Shown: one piece after another, positions 1-12,242 of the stretch
How the letters are laid out: every line of letters starts with the position of its first letter
How positions within the stretch are numbered: the stretch's first letter is position 1
Origin: Bullera alba
Lineage: Eukaryota > Basidiomycota > Tremellomycetes > Tremellales > Bulleraceae
Reading direction: 5' to 3'
DNA: 64,000 nucleotides
Assembly: GCA_001600095.1 (NCBI GenBank)
Contig: BCIX01000003.1
Span: 62,001-126,000, forward strand
Program-made: the position numbers and the translations under genes
The notes under the pieces: model-generated
Seen by the model: the letters and a program-made list of their open reading frames with translations, nothing else
Database searches by the model: none
What the model was told of the DNA's origin: nothing

Positions 1-1389
1 GTTCCCACCACACTGGGATACCGCATTCTTGTCAGCACCTCTCGATTCAGCACCTCTGCCCTCTCCGCCCGACAAGCGACTCCACTCCCGCGTTCGGTCA
101 CTCAGAACGAGCTCAGAAGCGCTACAGACACTCAAGATGAGATACTCGACCTACCCAGGGCATTGTCGCCAACCAAAGCACTCATATTGCTGTCTGTACC
201 GGTCCCCCCGGTGAACTGGCCTTCAAAGCTCGAAATGGCCTCTGGCCTACTCGGCAAGTTGGGTCACAAAGTCAAAGAACACTCCATCGCCTATAACATG
301 GTGTACGACGGTACCGGCTCTGACAGATTCTTCGACCTGAAAGACGAGCAATACGACGCTAGGGTGTTTTACCCCGATGGCAAGGTTTTCACCTTTGAGC
401 GCCTCACCGAAGCGACTTTGACCACGGGCGAATTCGACAAAGCTATCAATTACATCTCCGACCCAGAGGAGAGTGTCTCGACGACTAGGGGGCGATTGGA
501 AGAGGCTGGGGTTGAGAAATTGGAGGTACTGGTGTGCACGCATGGAAGTCGGGATTGCAGGTGTTCCGACCGGGGCAATCCTCTGGTCGATTCGCTCAGA
601 GAGGAGATCGAGAAGAGGGGTCTGATTGGATCTGTCGTGGTCAAGGAGATCGCTCACGTCGGCGGTCACAAGTGAGTCTCAATTTCGCATAGCACGTTCA
701 TCAGCTAAATCGACGTCTGTGCTAGGTACGCCGCGAATGCAATCACCCTCCCATCGCTAGATATGTTCTCGAATCTCACAACAGAACACGCTCCGGCTTT
801 GATATCGCACCTCGTCCCGTCGTCTTCTCGAAGCGAGAAGAGGGGAAGCAACGTCTGGAGCCATTGGAGAGGGAGGTATGGCCTGACAGAGGGGGCTCAG
901 GCGGAGGTATGGGCCAAAGTCGACCCAGCATCGCAGGCCGGCGATGCAGAGGTCAAGGAGGGCGGGATGGAAGAAGCGAATACACCGCCTACGGCAGATA
1001 CCCCAACTGTTGTTCAACTCCGCTTCAAGACGTTCGAAGGCGAGATCAAAGAGGTGGAAGCAAAGGTCGGGGAGAACCTGCTTCAAGTGGGCAAACGGCA
1101 TAATCTCCCTTCGATCGAGGGCGTGTGTGGTGGTAATCTTGGTGAGATACCTCTGGGAGTATGACTGTGCGATCGCTGACCACGGCTAGAATGCGCCACG
1201 TGCCACGTCTACCTTGCTCCCAAACCGACTCCGCCGCCGGTACCAGAGTCGACTGACGAAGAATTCGATATGCTGGGATACGCCGTCGGATTCCGGGATG
1301 AAAGTCGACTCGGGTGTCAGATCAAAGTGACGCCCGAGCTGGCCAAGTGGGTGGAGGAGGGTGGGCTCATTGGTCTCCCGAGGTTCTAG
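1..1389 (+). CDS. Apd1/Aim32-type Fe-S domain fused to adrenodoxin-type ferredoxin, 5'-truncated
   Basis: Exons 1-671, 726-1141 and 1190-1389; the frame is open from base 1, so the start lies outside the window. 428 residues are visible. The first ~45 are rich in R/S/T and lack acids, like a mitochondrial presequence. The first domain matches the sucrase/ferredoxin-like (thioredoxin-fold) family of yeast Apd1 and Aim32: C179 and C188 (C-x8-C) followed by H219-x-G-G-H223, the known bis-histidinyl [2Fe-2S] ligand pattern of that family. The C-terminal ~100 residues form a second, adrenodoxin-like [2Fe-2S] domain with C358-x5-C364-x2-C367 and a distant C405. So one chain should carry two different [2Fe-2S] clusters, probably in mitochondria and in electron transfer (inference). 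Introns are 54 and 48 nt with exact frame continuity. It converges with the next gene. Confidence 0.85.
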
Positions 1390-1861
1390 CCAATTGCCAA
1401 ATACTCCGCCTCAGCGGTACCACTGGAGGGAGGAAAGCCGCAAGTTTACGGTCGCCTCGGTCAAAGACCTGGTTGCAGTTCAACTCGATCGCTCAACCAT
1501 CCGTGGGTGTTTGCCAACAAGAAGGGTGTCCAACACCGGGGCATTCAGCAATCTCGCTCGCATCCGAGACCCAGAGGAGGCATGGCAGGCCGAGGTCAAT
1601 AGTCCAGACTGGAAATCCATCACCATTGTCAGCTTTCGGCGTTGGAGGTCCTCGTCGTGATGGTCAGTGGGTAGACTTTGGCGCTCGCTCATCGTAGTAG
1701 CGCGATTCAGACATCTGCGTGCGCTTGATATGCATGTATATGATATCAGATGAGATCGTATGCCTGTATAAGTGTAAAGCCGTGAAGATATCGATAGTTG
1801 TCCAGTACCGCCTGAGTCATCTGAATCCAGGTCGACATCGACTCTCCTCCTCGCTCCAACG
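1390..1861. other. Convergent intergenic region
   Basis: Shared 3' region between the Fe-S protein gene and the DH-BAR-SH3 gene. Open frames here continue neither gene and resemble no family. No repeat or RNA gene seen. Confidence 0.5.
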
Positions 1862-4800
1862 CTACATGTCCACTAGGGGTTCGAGGAAACTGCAGATGAG
1901 CAGTCCAATAGCCCCAGTCTCGCTTCGTCCGACCTGCCACAGGTCAGCGGGGGTACAACTTGGGGACAGTAGTGCTCACCAGTACACCATCGTTATCGAC
2001 CCCGACTTCGGGGTACGGGAACCTCGGCAGATCGTCAATCCGTCCGACCTCGTGGAAGATCCTACCAGACGGTCAGCACTGTGTCATTATCGGGGTGAGG
2101 TGAGCTCACTCGAATAGATCTCCATAAGTCATCTCGAGGAAGCTAAGCCCGCGATACTTCTTATCTCCATAGTCGCTCGGTCGGCTATCATTCGAGTCGT
2201 CAGTGAGAGTGATCTCAAGATGGTCTGCCGACTCACAACTCTGCCACACAGGCACATTGATACAGCACGGGCTCGTTCTTCCATCCATCACTCGCGTCAA
2301 TGTCCTGAGCACGGGCTTTCCTCCTATGCCTCGCACTCCTCCCCTCGCCCACCGCAGTGACTTCGGGCTGGGAGTGCGTCCTTGACGGTGCCGGCGGTGC
2401 AGGGAATACTCTCGAGGATGTTCCCGGATCCGCGGCAAAGTCCACCGGTGACTCTGTGACAATCTCAGAAGTCGTGTTGTCGGTCATGGAAGCCTGTCTC
2501 GCGAGAGACTTTGGCATTCTGGGTGGAGGTACTTGTTCCACATCACCAAGTCCTAGTCCGACCGCACTCCTTCTCCTGGCGTTCTCATCCGATCGGTCGA
2601 GCTCGAGCTGACTGTTTCGTCGGTAAGAGGCTGATCGGCTTGAATCGGCATATGTCGAAGAGGGTCTCTCCATCCTTTCCCCTCCGCCGGAATCGGTGCC
2701 ATATACGTCGGAATTCGATCTCGAGTCGGTAGGTCTGTACGCCTGTGCGACGCGGGAGATTGAATTGTAGCTCCCCGATAGCGATTTCGTCGGGCTCAGA
2801 CCCAATCCCTCGAACGGCTTGGTCTCGCTGTTCAGCCGAGGTAATCCAAAGGAATAGCGATTCACATTCGCCATACTCTCGAGCGAAGGGACATGTAGTG
2901 ATTTCGGTCGTGAAGAGGTTGTTATTGCTGACGAAGTCGACTTGTTCTTGGAGTGACGGAGTAGACTGAACTTGGTGTCTTTTCCCGGCTGGGAAGGACC
3001 TGCTGTCGCGGCAGACGCAGTGGCACTGGCTGCCGCCGCTGCATTCTGGCCCAGTAACGAGGTAGATCGTTGTCGAGTCGTCCGTAGTCGTGGATCCCGC
3101 TCTCCAGAGCTTTCTCTAGACCTCGAGCTGTTCCACGAGGGCGAGTGCTTCAGTGCCGAGCCGGGACTAGAAGGTCGTGAGCCTCCAGGGGAGAGCTGCG
3201 AACGATCGGTATAGCTCGCCAAGCGGTTCATAGCGTTGCGCACTACAGAGAGTCACATCAGCTCGACTCTGGTGACGTGGTGACATACCTGGTCGGGTAA
3301 TACGGAACTTCTCCGCCGCTTGGGCATACGGCGCCCAGCTATGGTGAAAGGCTTGGATGATCCCATTTCCAGTACGCAGATCCTCGTTTGACACTGAGAG
3401 ATTCGGGCTCTGTCTCGGTCTAGCGACCCACCGCCTGGCAAAGCCCTCTACGGCGACGCTAATGTTCTCGTAGTATTTCGCCTGGACTTGGGCGAACGAC
3501 CGGATCGCGAGATCGAGTATCCTGGAGAAACCTTCCAAGAACGCTGGCAGCTCGTCGACCAGCTGCGAGTGGAGAGCAGCAAACTCGCGGGCGGATTGCA
3601 AGACGGCCTTGTCGATCGGTTTGCGAGCGTCCCGAAGCGCAGAGTATCTCGTATAGTCGGCTGCCCGGGAATCCCGCTTGGCAATGACTTTACGTGGGTT
3701 TGCCGAAATGTCCAACAGTTTAGCAAACACTGGCATGATCGAGTCCCGTATCTCGGCGTTCTAAGGGACAACATTAGTCAACGGAAAGCACTGTTTGAGT
3801 GTACTCACCAGTGGAGCCCAGGCGATCGAGATCACAGTCTGGATAGTCTCGCGAAAGGCCCATAACCTATCGGCGAGCGAATCCACCGATTCCAACTGAT
3901 ACACTCTGGACCAAGTCGTGACGAATTGCTCCTCTACCACCAACACGTCCTTTGCCGCCGCAGTCCATTTGACGACCTCTTTCCCGATCCGCTTGACCAC
4001 CTGATCCCCTTCTTCCACCCTCGCGATGAGGTCTTTGAGGGTGAGAAATGAGGATTTCGAAATGTCGACCGGTTGCGCATTATCCCCCGTCATGGTGGTC
4101 ATTGATTTCGACTTTGATAGCGAGATGGACGTTGAAGAGGACATTGCGGTCGAGGTCGCGCTGAGCGATACTGCCGATTTGTCCTTGTCTTTCCGGAAGA
4201 GCTTGAGGCTCATGCCTTTATCCTTGGACGGGCTCGGTGCGAGTATTGGCTTTTTGTTGCTGCTCAAAGCCGATGCCACAATGTCCTTTCTGCGCTTCGC
4301 CTCGTCGATCTCTATAGCGACCGTCTTTGCCATTTCCGCCGAAGCCCTGATGGCAAAGTAGTCTGGGTGGACGGGTGTCGTGCAAGCGAGCAGGTCTTCA
4401 AACAGGAGTGGATACTTTGTGATACGTTGGATAGGCTTGATGAGCATCGAGTCCAGGTTCCAGGCGTGAGTCTTATCCTTGATCTGTGACCAGGTGTCGT
4501 TGAGATGAAGTGAATGGCCAGAGTCGGCGAATAGCTCGACCAGTCGAAGTGATGCGGAAGATTGACGAGCGCAGTAGTAGAGGTATACCGAGCGTAGTCG
4601 AGGGATCTAAGGAGTATCAGCAACATACAGGTCTGATCAGACTTACAGCTTGGGAAAACGCCTCGCCTAGTCTATCCGTGCCGCCCTCCCCGTTCCTCGG
4701 AGTCGAACCCGGTCCGTCCTCTTCCTCCCCCATAGCAGCCTCAAACGCCGTCGCGAGTTCTTCTGCCGCTTGCGCAATCTGATCGATATTGAGAAAGACC

Positions 4801-7397
4801 GCTCTCAGGTCTGCTGGGGACAAGGGTTTTCCAGTTGGCGGGCCCATTGTCCCGAAAGCCGTTGGCGACCTCGACATATCCATCGGACTGAGCTGAACAC
4901 TGCCAAAAGACGTCGTACTCGCAGCTGCGGCGAGACTGGGAGGACTGAAATAACCCCCGAGGGCTATATCCCCAGAAGGGGATCGCGGGAGTGGTGTCAA
5001 TGGCAGACCGCTGATTCCCCCTGACCAATCGCCGCCGTTGATACCTGTGGAATAGCTGGATACGCTGCGTAAACCCTCTGGTCGGTCGGTATAAGGATTG
5101 TTGGCGCTGCGTCGACCGACAAATGCATCCCTCAGGAGGATCATGTCGTTGGCATAAGCCCTCTCGGTGGAGGCAATCTCCCGAATGAGATGTGTTCGTT
5201 TCGAGGCCGAAGAGGGTGTGCGAGGGGTGAGGTTTGGTGCAGTGGGCGAACGTGTCATGGCGGAGGGTAAGAGTGGAAGTGGGCTGGAACCATCCTGTCT
5301 GGAATCTGAAATTCCGAGTAGTCTTGCCGCTTTGGAAGGAGCTGGTTTCTCAGGCAGAGGTAGTGAAGGACCTCGGATATGTCGGACCGAGCTACTTGGC
5401 GTAGAGGGGAGTGGGGGTCGTTCATCATGGATGTTGTTGATGGATGGATCAGTCGAAGAGGCCAGGTTGGAATCCGTTTGGTCGACAGAAGGTCTTGTAC
5501 TCTGACCAGCGTTCGACTCTCTCTGCTTTCCCCATAGATCATCCATACGACTCCTCCTACGAACCGACCTCGTCGGACCCGTATCCCCAGTCTCGGGCTC
5601 CTGGTTCGATGTCCCAATGACCGGACTCAAAGGTTCATCCTCCGCACTACCCACTATCGAAGTGGTATTACTTCTCGTCACCCCGCTGGACGGTCCAGAA
5701 TCCTGAGAAAAGGCAGAGGTGTAGGTAAGGGTGGTCAATCGGCGATCGTCGATCCATTCCGTGTCCTCGATGCCGGCCGGGTTGGATATCCGCCTGATAA
5801 ACTCGGCTTCGTCGCTTGGAAACGTCATGATCGAAGCGCCCGATGGTTCCCGAGTCGACATTGGTCTCGAAGACGCAGAAGCAGGCGGACCGGTGGCGCT
5901 CAGTCCCCTCAGCGGGCTCTTGGTGGGTACAGGCGGACTCGGTCGATGTGGTATGTGGCTGTGGAGAGGGGGTACGCCGATGGAAAGTCCAGGCATACGT
6001 CTATGCGGGTTGGGTCCACTTCGGGCGGGTTGTTCCTCTGGGATGAGTGAATCTGGCCAGTTCTGCTTTCCCTCAAATACCGCTCCTAGCTTGACTTCAG
6101 AAGACACTCTTCGTCCAAGAGGCGTCGGCACAGGTGGCATCGGAGCAAAGACCCCGCTGGAGGATGAGCCGAGATCGTGAGCTTCTCGTGGTGAATCCAA
6201 TGGGGATTTGGGTGATTTGGGCGACTTTGGCGAGACTTCCAGACTGGATCCTCGAGGAGAAATCATCACATTGCTATTAAGACTAGCGCTCCGGGGTGAC
6301 ATTTGTGGTCGCGCTCTTGTCGACGAGGATGATCCTCTGGGCGGGATGACAATCTTGTTCGAGTTTGCTCGATGTAGCTGGTTGTGGCTGGTATTCCTCC
6401 TCATTCGATCCTGCCATACTTGCTCGCTGTGATCTCCGGACGCGGCGTCGGAGAGATATGGACTGGATTGATGACTATCAGGCAGGTATGATTCCGAGGT
6501 CGAAGGACTGGCCAGGGGACTATCGTTGAGCAGCACTTCTCCTGGGTCTTTGCCCGACGACCCGCGCTGAGTCGAGGATCTGATCGCGAATGGATCTGCT
6601 GCCTCCGGAGTAGCCGTTGATACTGATATGGACACTGGGGCCGTCGGCGTGGTGAGCGATGCTGGGGGATTGGGCCGCGTCGGCGAGATGTAGTTTGAAC
6701 TTGCGCTTCGACGAGTGTGTGGGGAGTATCTCGAACTCGGAGAGGAAGATGATGACGAGGGTTGATTGGGTGAATCGCGTAATCTGTCCACGACAGACGG
6801 TAGTCTAGGGCTGGTATTGCTCCTGGGCGAGGTATGTGGGCTCGATCGAGGACTCGCAAAAGCGCCTCGGGGGCGAGTATCGATCAAAGGGGAGGGCCGA
6901 ACGTGACCGGCCGGAGTCGAGTTTGATCTTGGGAAACCGACGGACGAAAAGTTGTGAGAGGCAACTGGACGTGGTATCCTACTGACTCCTCTAGACGGTC
7001 CAGCTTCACTTGCCCCTCTGTCCATATCTATGGATCGCTCGGCGAGGTCGTAGATCCTTCCATCGCTCATACTCCCCGTCATGCCAGATGAGCCAATATC
7101 TCTACTGCCCCTTCGGGTGCCGGTGGGAGTGGAGGATATCGAGCCATTGGAGCCTCTTGATCTCGCGGAGACTGTGCTGGGTCGCCGAGTCGAGTCGGAT
7201 GCCGTCCGTGATTTGGCAGAGTTCGACCTGATCCCCGGCGACGAGATGACTCTGGGTTGGGATTCGAATGCCGATCCGTCCGATACGCTAGATCTCTTGC
7301 TGCCGACTTGACGACGTCCTTCGAAAGATGATCGGTCGAAGCGAGGCATCGAAAAGTCGACGGTGGAAGGGTCGTCGTCCATCCCGGAAATGTCCAT
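1862..7397 (-). CDS. Tuba/Gef1-like Rho guanine nucleotide exchange factor (DH-BAR-SH3)
   Basis: Seven exons on the minus strand: 7397-4647, 4606-3809, 3760-3289, 3242-2237, 2184-2110, 2061-1980, 1933-1862 (1751 aa; introns 40-52 nt). The first ~730 residues are Ser/Pro-rich and probably disordered. A Dbl-homology (DH) domain starts near residue 735 (REIASTERAYANDMILLRDA) and carries a low-complexity insertion. Its last helix region, LIKPIQRITKYPLLFEDLL, lies in exon 2. Exons 2-3 encode a long helical BAR-type segment (VDELPAFLEGFSRILDLAIR), and another disordered linker follows. A C-terminal SH3 domain is assembled from four exons and ends in GRSETGAIGLL. DH plus BAR is the arrangement of fission-yeast Gef1 and animal Tuba (DNMBP), activators of Cdc42-type GTPases at curved membranes. 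No PH domain seen. The ATG at 7397 is the first in frame. Confidence 0.85.
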
Positions 7398-7900
7398 CAC
7401 GGTCTAGGTCTCGACGTAGGATGGGTGACTACTGGTTTATGGCATGGCTAAGTCGACTTGTAGGGTGTTCTTGTGCTGAAGTTGTGACGACGTGACAATA
7501 GGCCATGGACGACTTGACCGCTGAGCACGCAGCTTCAGCGACTTTGGTCGCCGGCCGAAGCTCTCGATACCGGTATGGTACTCGGCACTCACGTATCTCA
7601 CTATAGTTGTTCTGCCCTCCTCAATATCTCTCGAGACCTTCCTCCCATTCGGAGCTTGATACCGCTGTCGCTGTCGCCGTTGTCACCGTTGCCGTCGTCG
7701 TCGCCATCGTTTGGGTTGTTGTTGCCCGGGGGTGGTGAGTTGCTGGTGCCTGTAAACGGGGTTACGTAATCAACCGTTGGGTGCAGAGTGGATTTGCTTC
7801 CGCACGTCGAAAACAGCCGTGATGGCGAGGACGAGGTGGATGATAGCGTCAACGCAACGTCAACGTTGAACTCAAACACCCTTGCATTACCACTCTGAAC
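7398..7900. other. Divergent promoter region (GEF gene / RPB4)
   Basis: About 500 bp between two outward-reading start codons, so it should hold both promoters. It contains a GTC/GCC triplet-rich stretch near 7665-7735. No clear TATA box identified. Confidence 0.4.
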
Positions 7901-8761
7901 ATGGTCAACGAGGGACAATCTAGGAACGGCCCTACGGCGGGGCCTTCGCGCTCGAGGAGGACTCTGGTGCGTCGGAGGCGAAATGGGTCATGGCTGAGGG
8001 GTGGAAGGATCCATTGCTGATGTTGGCGTAGATCGCAGAGGAAGATGCGACAAAGCTACAATTTGGAGGTGAGCCAGCGACTTCTATTGGAGTAGGATCT
8101 CGAAGCTCACGTTGTTCCCTAGACTTCGCAAACGGAGAAGCACTCACGCCGACGGAAGTCAAGACTCTTTTGGAAGCAGCGAGGATGACACCCGGCGCGC
8201 CCTCTGCCCCTGATAACAAGTGAGTGGTCTGATCCACCAGAATTCTTCTCAGCCGTTCGGACTCGCTGTCTATCAGCATGACTACATTGCAGTCTTGGGA
8301 ACATTGCTGATACACCCCCTGCAGAGTCTACAAGTCCGCTTCGGAATACGTCAAAGAGTTCTCCAATGCCTCTGTCGAAGTCATCTCGCAGATGAGAGGG
8401 TGAGTCATAGGGGACTCGATCCGCGGTGCGGTTACGCCGGCACGAAACTCAGAGGGACACTGGATACAGAAGGCTGACTCTGCCGGCAGAGAGCTCGAAG
8501 CGCAAGGTGGCTTTTTCAACAAGTTTGAGATGGCGCAAATCATGTATCTCCGTCCGACGAGTATCGACGTCGCTGTCGCCCTGATACCCAGGTGAGTATC
8601 TCTCCCACCACTTTCACCCCGCCCCGCATGTCTAAAGAGAAGGCCTGCTGACAGTTAGTAGTCTAGAGCGGTATACCCTGGACGACGCGGATAGGGCCAA
8701 GTTGGAGATGCTGCTTGAGAGCACGCGGAACACGCATAGATTCGGGAACGGGCAGGTCTGA
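7901..8761 (+). CDS. RPB4: RNA polymerase II subunit RPB4
   Basis: Exons 7901-7966, 8032-8068, 8123-8219, 8325-8399, 8490-8591, 8662-8761 give 158 aa, slightly longer than the yeast-type core because of a short N-terminal extension. The Rpb4 core is clear: a start around EEDATKLQFGDF, the helix segment YVKEFSNASVE, then the hallmark GGFFNKFEMAQIMYLRP followed by ALIPSLERYTLDD. Rpb4 pairs with Rpb7 to form the stalk of RNA polymerase II and works in initiation, termination and mRNA export/decay. The last acceptor is ambiguous: three AGs lie within 8 nt. 8661 gives PSLE, the family consensus, and using 8658 would add one Ser. Introns 3 and 4 are longer (105 and 90 nt) than the others. Confidence 0.92.
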
Positions 8762-9156
8762 GCAGACTCTGGATGATGAAGCGGCCTGCAGCGGGATAGG
8801 AGAATCGCCCGCGGATCTAGAAGAGGATGATTGAGAGTGGGATTGTGGGAAAGGAAGGCGGGGTTCATTATCCTCGACCTCTTTCGCCACAGAATTGCCT
8901 AAATGTCCCGTCACCTGTTGTACAATAGCAGCAGACCATGCATCATACGTACTTGTACAGCACTCGAGGTGCAAGGATCAGACTGTCGCTGCCTCTCCCA
9001 CCTAGGAAGAGGACTCTGGACGGGATCAAAATTTCCACTCGACACCTCCACCCTACAGGAAATCTTCGAAGACCCGCGATGGGCAGACTGCCTGTTGACA
9101 CTACCTGTTAATCTTGATCGTGCTCGATCCAACACACAAGCTCTATCCGCCGCACG
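8762..9156 (+). other. Intergenic region upstream of MTU1
   Basis: 395 bp between two genes reading the same way. It should hold the RPB4 3' end and the MTU1 promoter. No coding sequence or repeat seen. Confidence 0.4.
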
Positions 9157-11974
9157 ATGAGGAGAGCCGCATTATCCAAGTGCTCTCTCGCACTGCGATC
9201 ATGTCCGGGACTACCGAGGCGTGGGCAAAAAGTCCCAATAGGCCAGATCCGGATCAATCCAGTCCTCGAGCGGCGATTCAACTCGTCACTGGCCACCTCT
9301 GAACGACTCTCGCATCAAAGAGACGACGGGGAGGTTTTCGCTGAGCCCGGTCCGTCGAGAAGTGTTCTGGACACTGTGGGATCGGAAGGCAATGTCGAGC
9401 AAGAACCACGGGTGGTTGAAGTCGAAGGTGGATCGAGCGAGGCAGAGGTTTTGGAGACAGGATCAGAGGCGACGGCGGCTATAGAGCGAGAAGTGGAGGC
9501 AGAAGATGGGGGAAAACCTGACAAGGTCAAGAAGAAGCCGGCGATGCTGAGCCTCGGAGAGGCGCGGAAGTTGATACCCACGATGGCGGACCTGAATCTC
9601 CATCCGGGGGATAAAGGTGGGTCTAAATTCTGCGAAGGGAAATGTCCTGACCAGTATCACAGTGACGATGGCATGCTCTGGCGGAGTGGACTCGTCAGTA
9701 GCTCTGAGGATTCTATCCGACTTTGTGAGTCCGTCGCATGATTGACGACGACGCTGACACCTGCCACAGCCGATCAATCTGAACGTCGTGTTCATGCGCA
9801 ATTGGGACTCGCTACTATCTGAGAATCAACCCGGGGACGAACTCTCAACCAATGGAACGCTTGGGCCCGATGGGAAGAGACTACCCGAGGACAAAATGTC
9901 CCGCCTCTCGCTTGCATACCGAGATATCAAGACGAAAGCGCAGTCGGCGCCATGTTCCTGGAAAAAGGACTGGGAGGACGTTCAGGCAGTCTGCAAGCAG
10001 ATTGGAATACCAGACGACAAGGTCAAGCTGGTCGACCTCACAAAGGAGTACTGGGAACGGGTGTTTGAGCCAGCTTTGGATATCTGGGAATCGGGCGGTA
10101 CTCCGAATCCAGACGTGACGTGTAATCGGGAGATCAAGTTTGGTGCCTTGATGAGTCATATTCCGGCAGGAAGACGAAGTTTCCTAGCCACAGGTGCGTC
10201 TCCCCAGCATCAATTGTGCGAAGCCGCTGACGGGGTATAGGCCATTACGCAAGGGTCAAACGAAGTCCCCATGCCACGCTCCTGGTCCGAGCCAAGGATT
10301 TGACGAAAGACCAATCGTACTACCTCAGTTCAATCACGGAAGAGCAATTGGAAAAGGTGAGTAAAAACGTGTTCAACATGGATTCGGTCACTGACACGTC
10401 GTGACTAGTCAATCTTCCCATTGGCCAAGATCACAAAGGCGGAAGTCAAACGCCTGGCCGAGTTCTACGGCCTCACCACGGCTGTACAGCGGAGTGAGAG
10501 CATGGGCATGTGCTTTGTTGGTGAACGGGGCAATTTTGGCGATTTCATCAGTGAGCACCGAGTCTGCGATCAATGTATTGTGCTGACGCCCGTCTAGCGC
10601 AATACATGCCCAGGCAGGAGGTCCAGGGGTACATGGTGGATGCGGACGGGAACAAGCTCAAAGAGCATGCCGGGCTGTGGCACTTTACAGAGGGTCAGAA
10701 TGCCGGAATCCCGGGACAGCCGCAGGCCATGTACGTCGCTGCCAAGGGCGTCGGGGAGAGCGGCAAGGATATCCTCGTGGTCCCAGGAAGGTGAGGTCCA
10801 GATCACTAGAAGTGGATTGGGAAGCTGATCAAGACAGTGACCACCCGAAACTCCTGTGCTCGCGGGTCGAGACGCACGACTTCAACTGGATACACTACAA
10901 GGTTCCAAAGGGGATAGTACCCGGTGGTAAGAAAAGGGCATTCATCCAAGTCCGCCATCGGATGGAGCCAGTCTCTGCTGTCGTCTCGCACAATTGGGAC
11001 GGAAAGGGGTGAGTACATAGCTCAGACGAGAGACACATTCTGACTCTTGGGATAGCTTGACGATGGACTTTGCGACTCCGATTCACGGTGTGGCACCTGG
11101 TCAGGTCGTGACAATGTGGTACAACATCCAGGTTATGGGCAGCGCGATCATCAAGAAGAGGTTCACAGTGGACGAGGTGCCGTGTTTCGGTTGGGACAAG
11201 GCGGGCGAATCACGGAAGCTTTCCCCAGAGGCGGTGTTGGTCCCTGGCGAATCGATCTTTTCTTCTGCCGAGGACGACATCGCGAAGGACTTTGCCATCG
11301 AGAGTGGTGATCGACCTAAGACCAGTATCGCCCCTCACCTGTTTCGCCGGGATGTGCCACCGGTCAAGATTCCTAAACCATTGTCAGAGGAGGAGAAGAA
11401 GGCGCTTTCCTTGCGAGCAAGGCGGATGCAAGAGGCGGAAGCGGCTAGGAAACAGAGGATCCGGGACGAACGTGCTCATGCCGCGGCGACGAATTGGGAG
11501 GAATCGAGATCACTCGTGCTCACAAAGGACAATCGACACAAGTTTCCCCCGACCACATTCAGGGGTATGGCACAGGCAAAGCGGGATGCGGCAGGTATTC
11601 CAAGGGAGCAATGGGGAACGACGAGGTCGAAACCGATATGGCAGAAGGACGATGGCGAGCGTAAAGGCGGCTATGGCCTCAGTGCGAGAGATGGTGGAAG
11701 GGGGGGCTCTTGGGCAGATCCACCATCGCGGCCGATGGAGAGCCGAGCGAGTGGGGAGGCGAGCATGGGTTCCAGGCGGGAGGACGTGGGTGAGAGGAAT
11801 TGGGCCGAGGGAAGAAGGATGGGCGAGAATGGAGATCGAGCCGAGGGCGGTAGGAGCTCATGGGGGTCTAGAGGTGACGCGAGGTTTGAGAGGCGTGGAG
11901 GCGGATCTGGATTTGGGATCGGAGGTGGGAGTGGAGGTGAATCCGGGCGAGGAGGATTCGGCTTGGCCAAGTGA
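9157..11974 (+). CDS. MTU1: Mitochondrial tRNA-specific 2-thiouridylase with Gly/Arg-rich tail
   Basis: Eight exons: 9157-9616, 9663-9724, 9770-10193, 10241-10356, 10409-10550, 10598-10790, 10838-11008, 11056-11974 (828 aa; introns 45-52 nt). The enzyme (MnmA/TRMU/Slm3 family) activates U34 of mitochondrial Lys/Glu/Gln tRNAs with ATP and installs sulfur. The PP-loop ATP motif is SGGVDSS at 159-165, the first catalytic Cys is in NPDVTCN (C292) and the second in SMGMCFVG (C389). The C-terminal beta-barrel ends near residue 562 (GVAPGQVVTMWYNIQVMGSA). The basic N-terminus (MRRAALSKCSLALRSCPG) fits mitochondrial import. Two parts are unusual: an acidic linker of ~100 residues before the PP-loop, and a ~265-residue C-terminal extension with a charged helical part followed by a Gly/Arg/Ser-rich region. 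The extension is in the same exon as the end of the enzyme domain. Confidence 0.9.
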
Positions 11975-12242
11975 TCAAGGCAAAGGGAAGATGACAAGGG
12001 GATGAGGAATTCACATGGCAGGGAGACCAGAGCATTGGCCACGGAACGGAAACAGCATAGCGATCACAACCACTCAGCATCCCCCACGACGGACCGGGTC
12101 GTCAACACTTCGATACGTCCAGCTTGTATCATCTAGTCACAATCTATCGCATTGCATGTACAGTGTACAACGGCTTCGCTTCCATCCTAGATCCATTCAA
12201 GTGTTGACTGATCCTATCCCAACTGATCTCAAGTCACCACGC

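Noticed and set aside
247..669. 140-codon frame on the minus strand
   Set aside because: It is antisense to the Apd1-type domain, which has clear Fe-S ligands. The frame has no domain.
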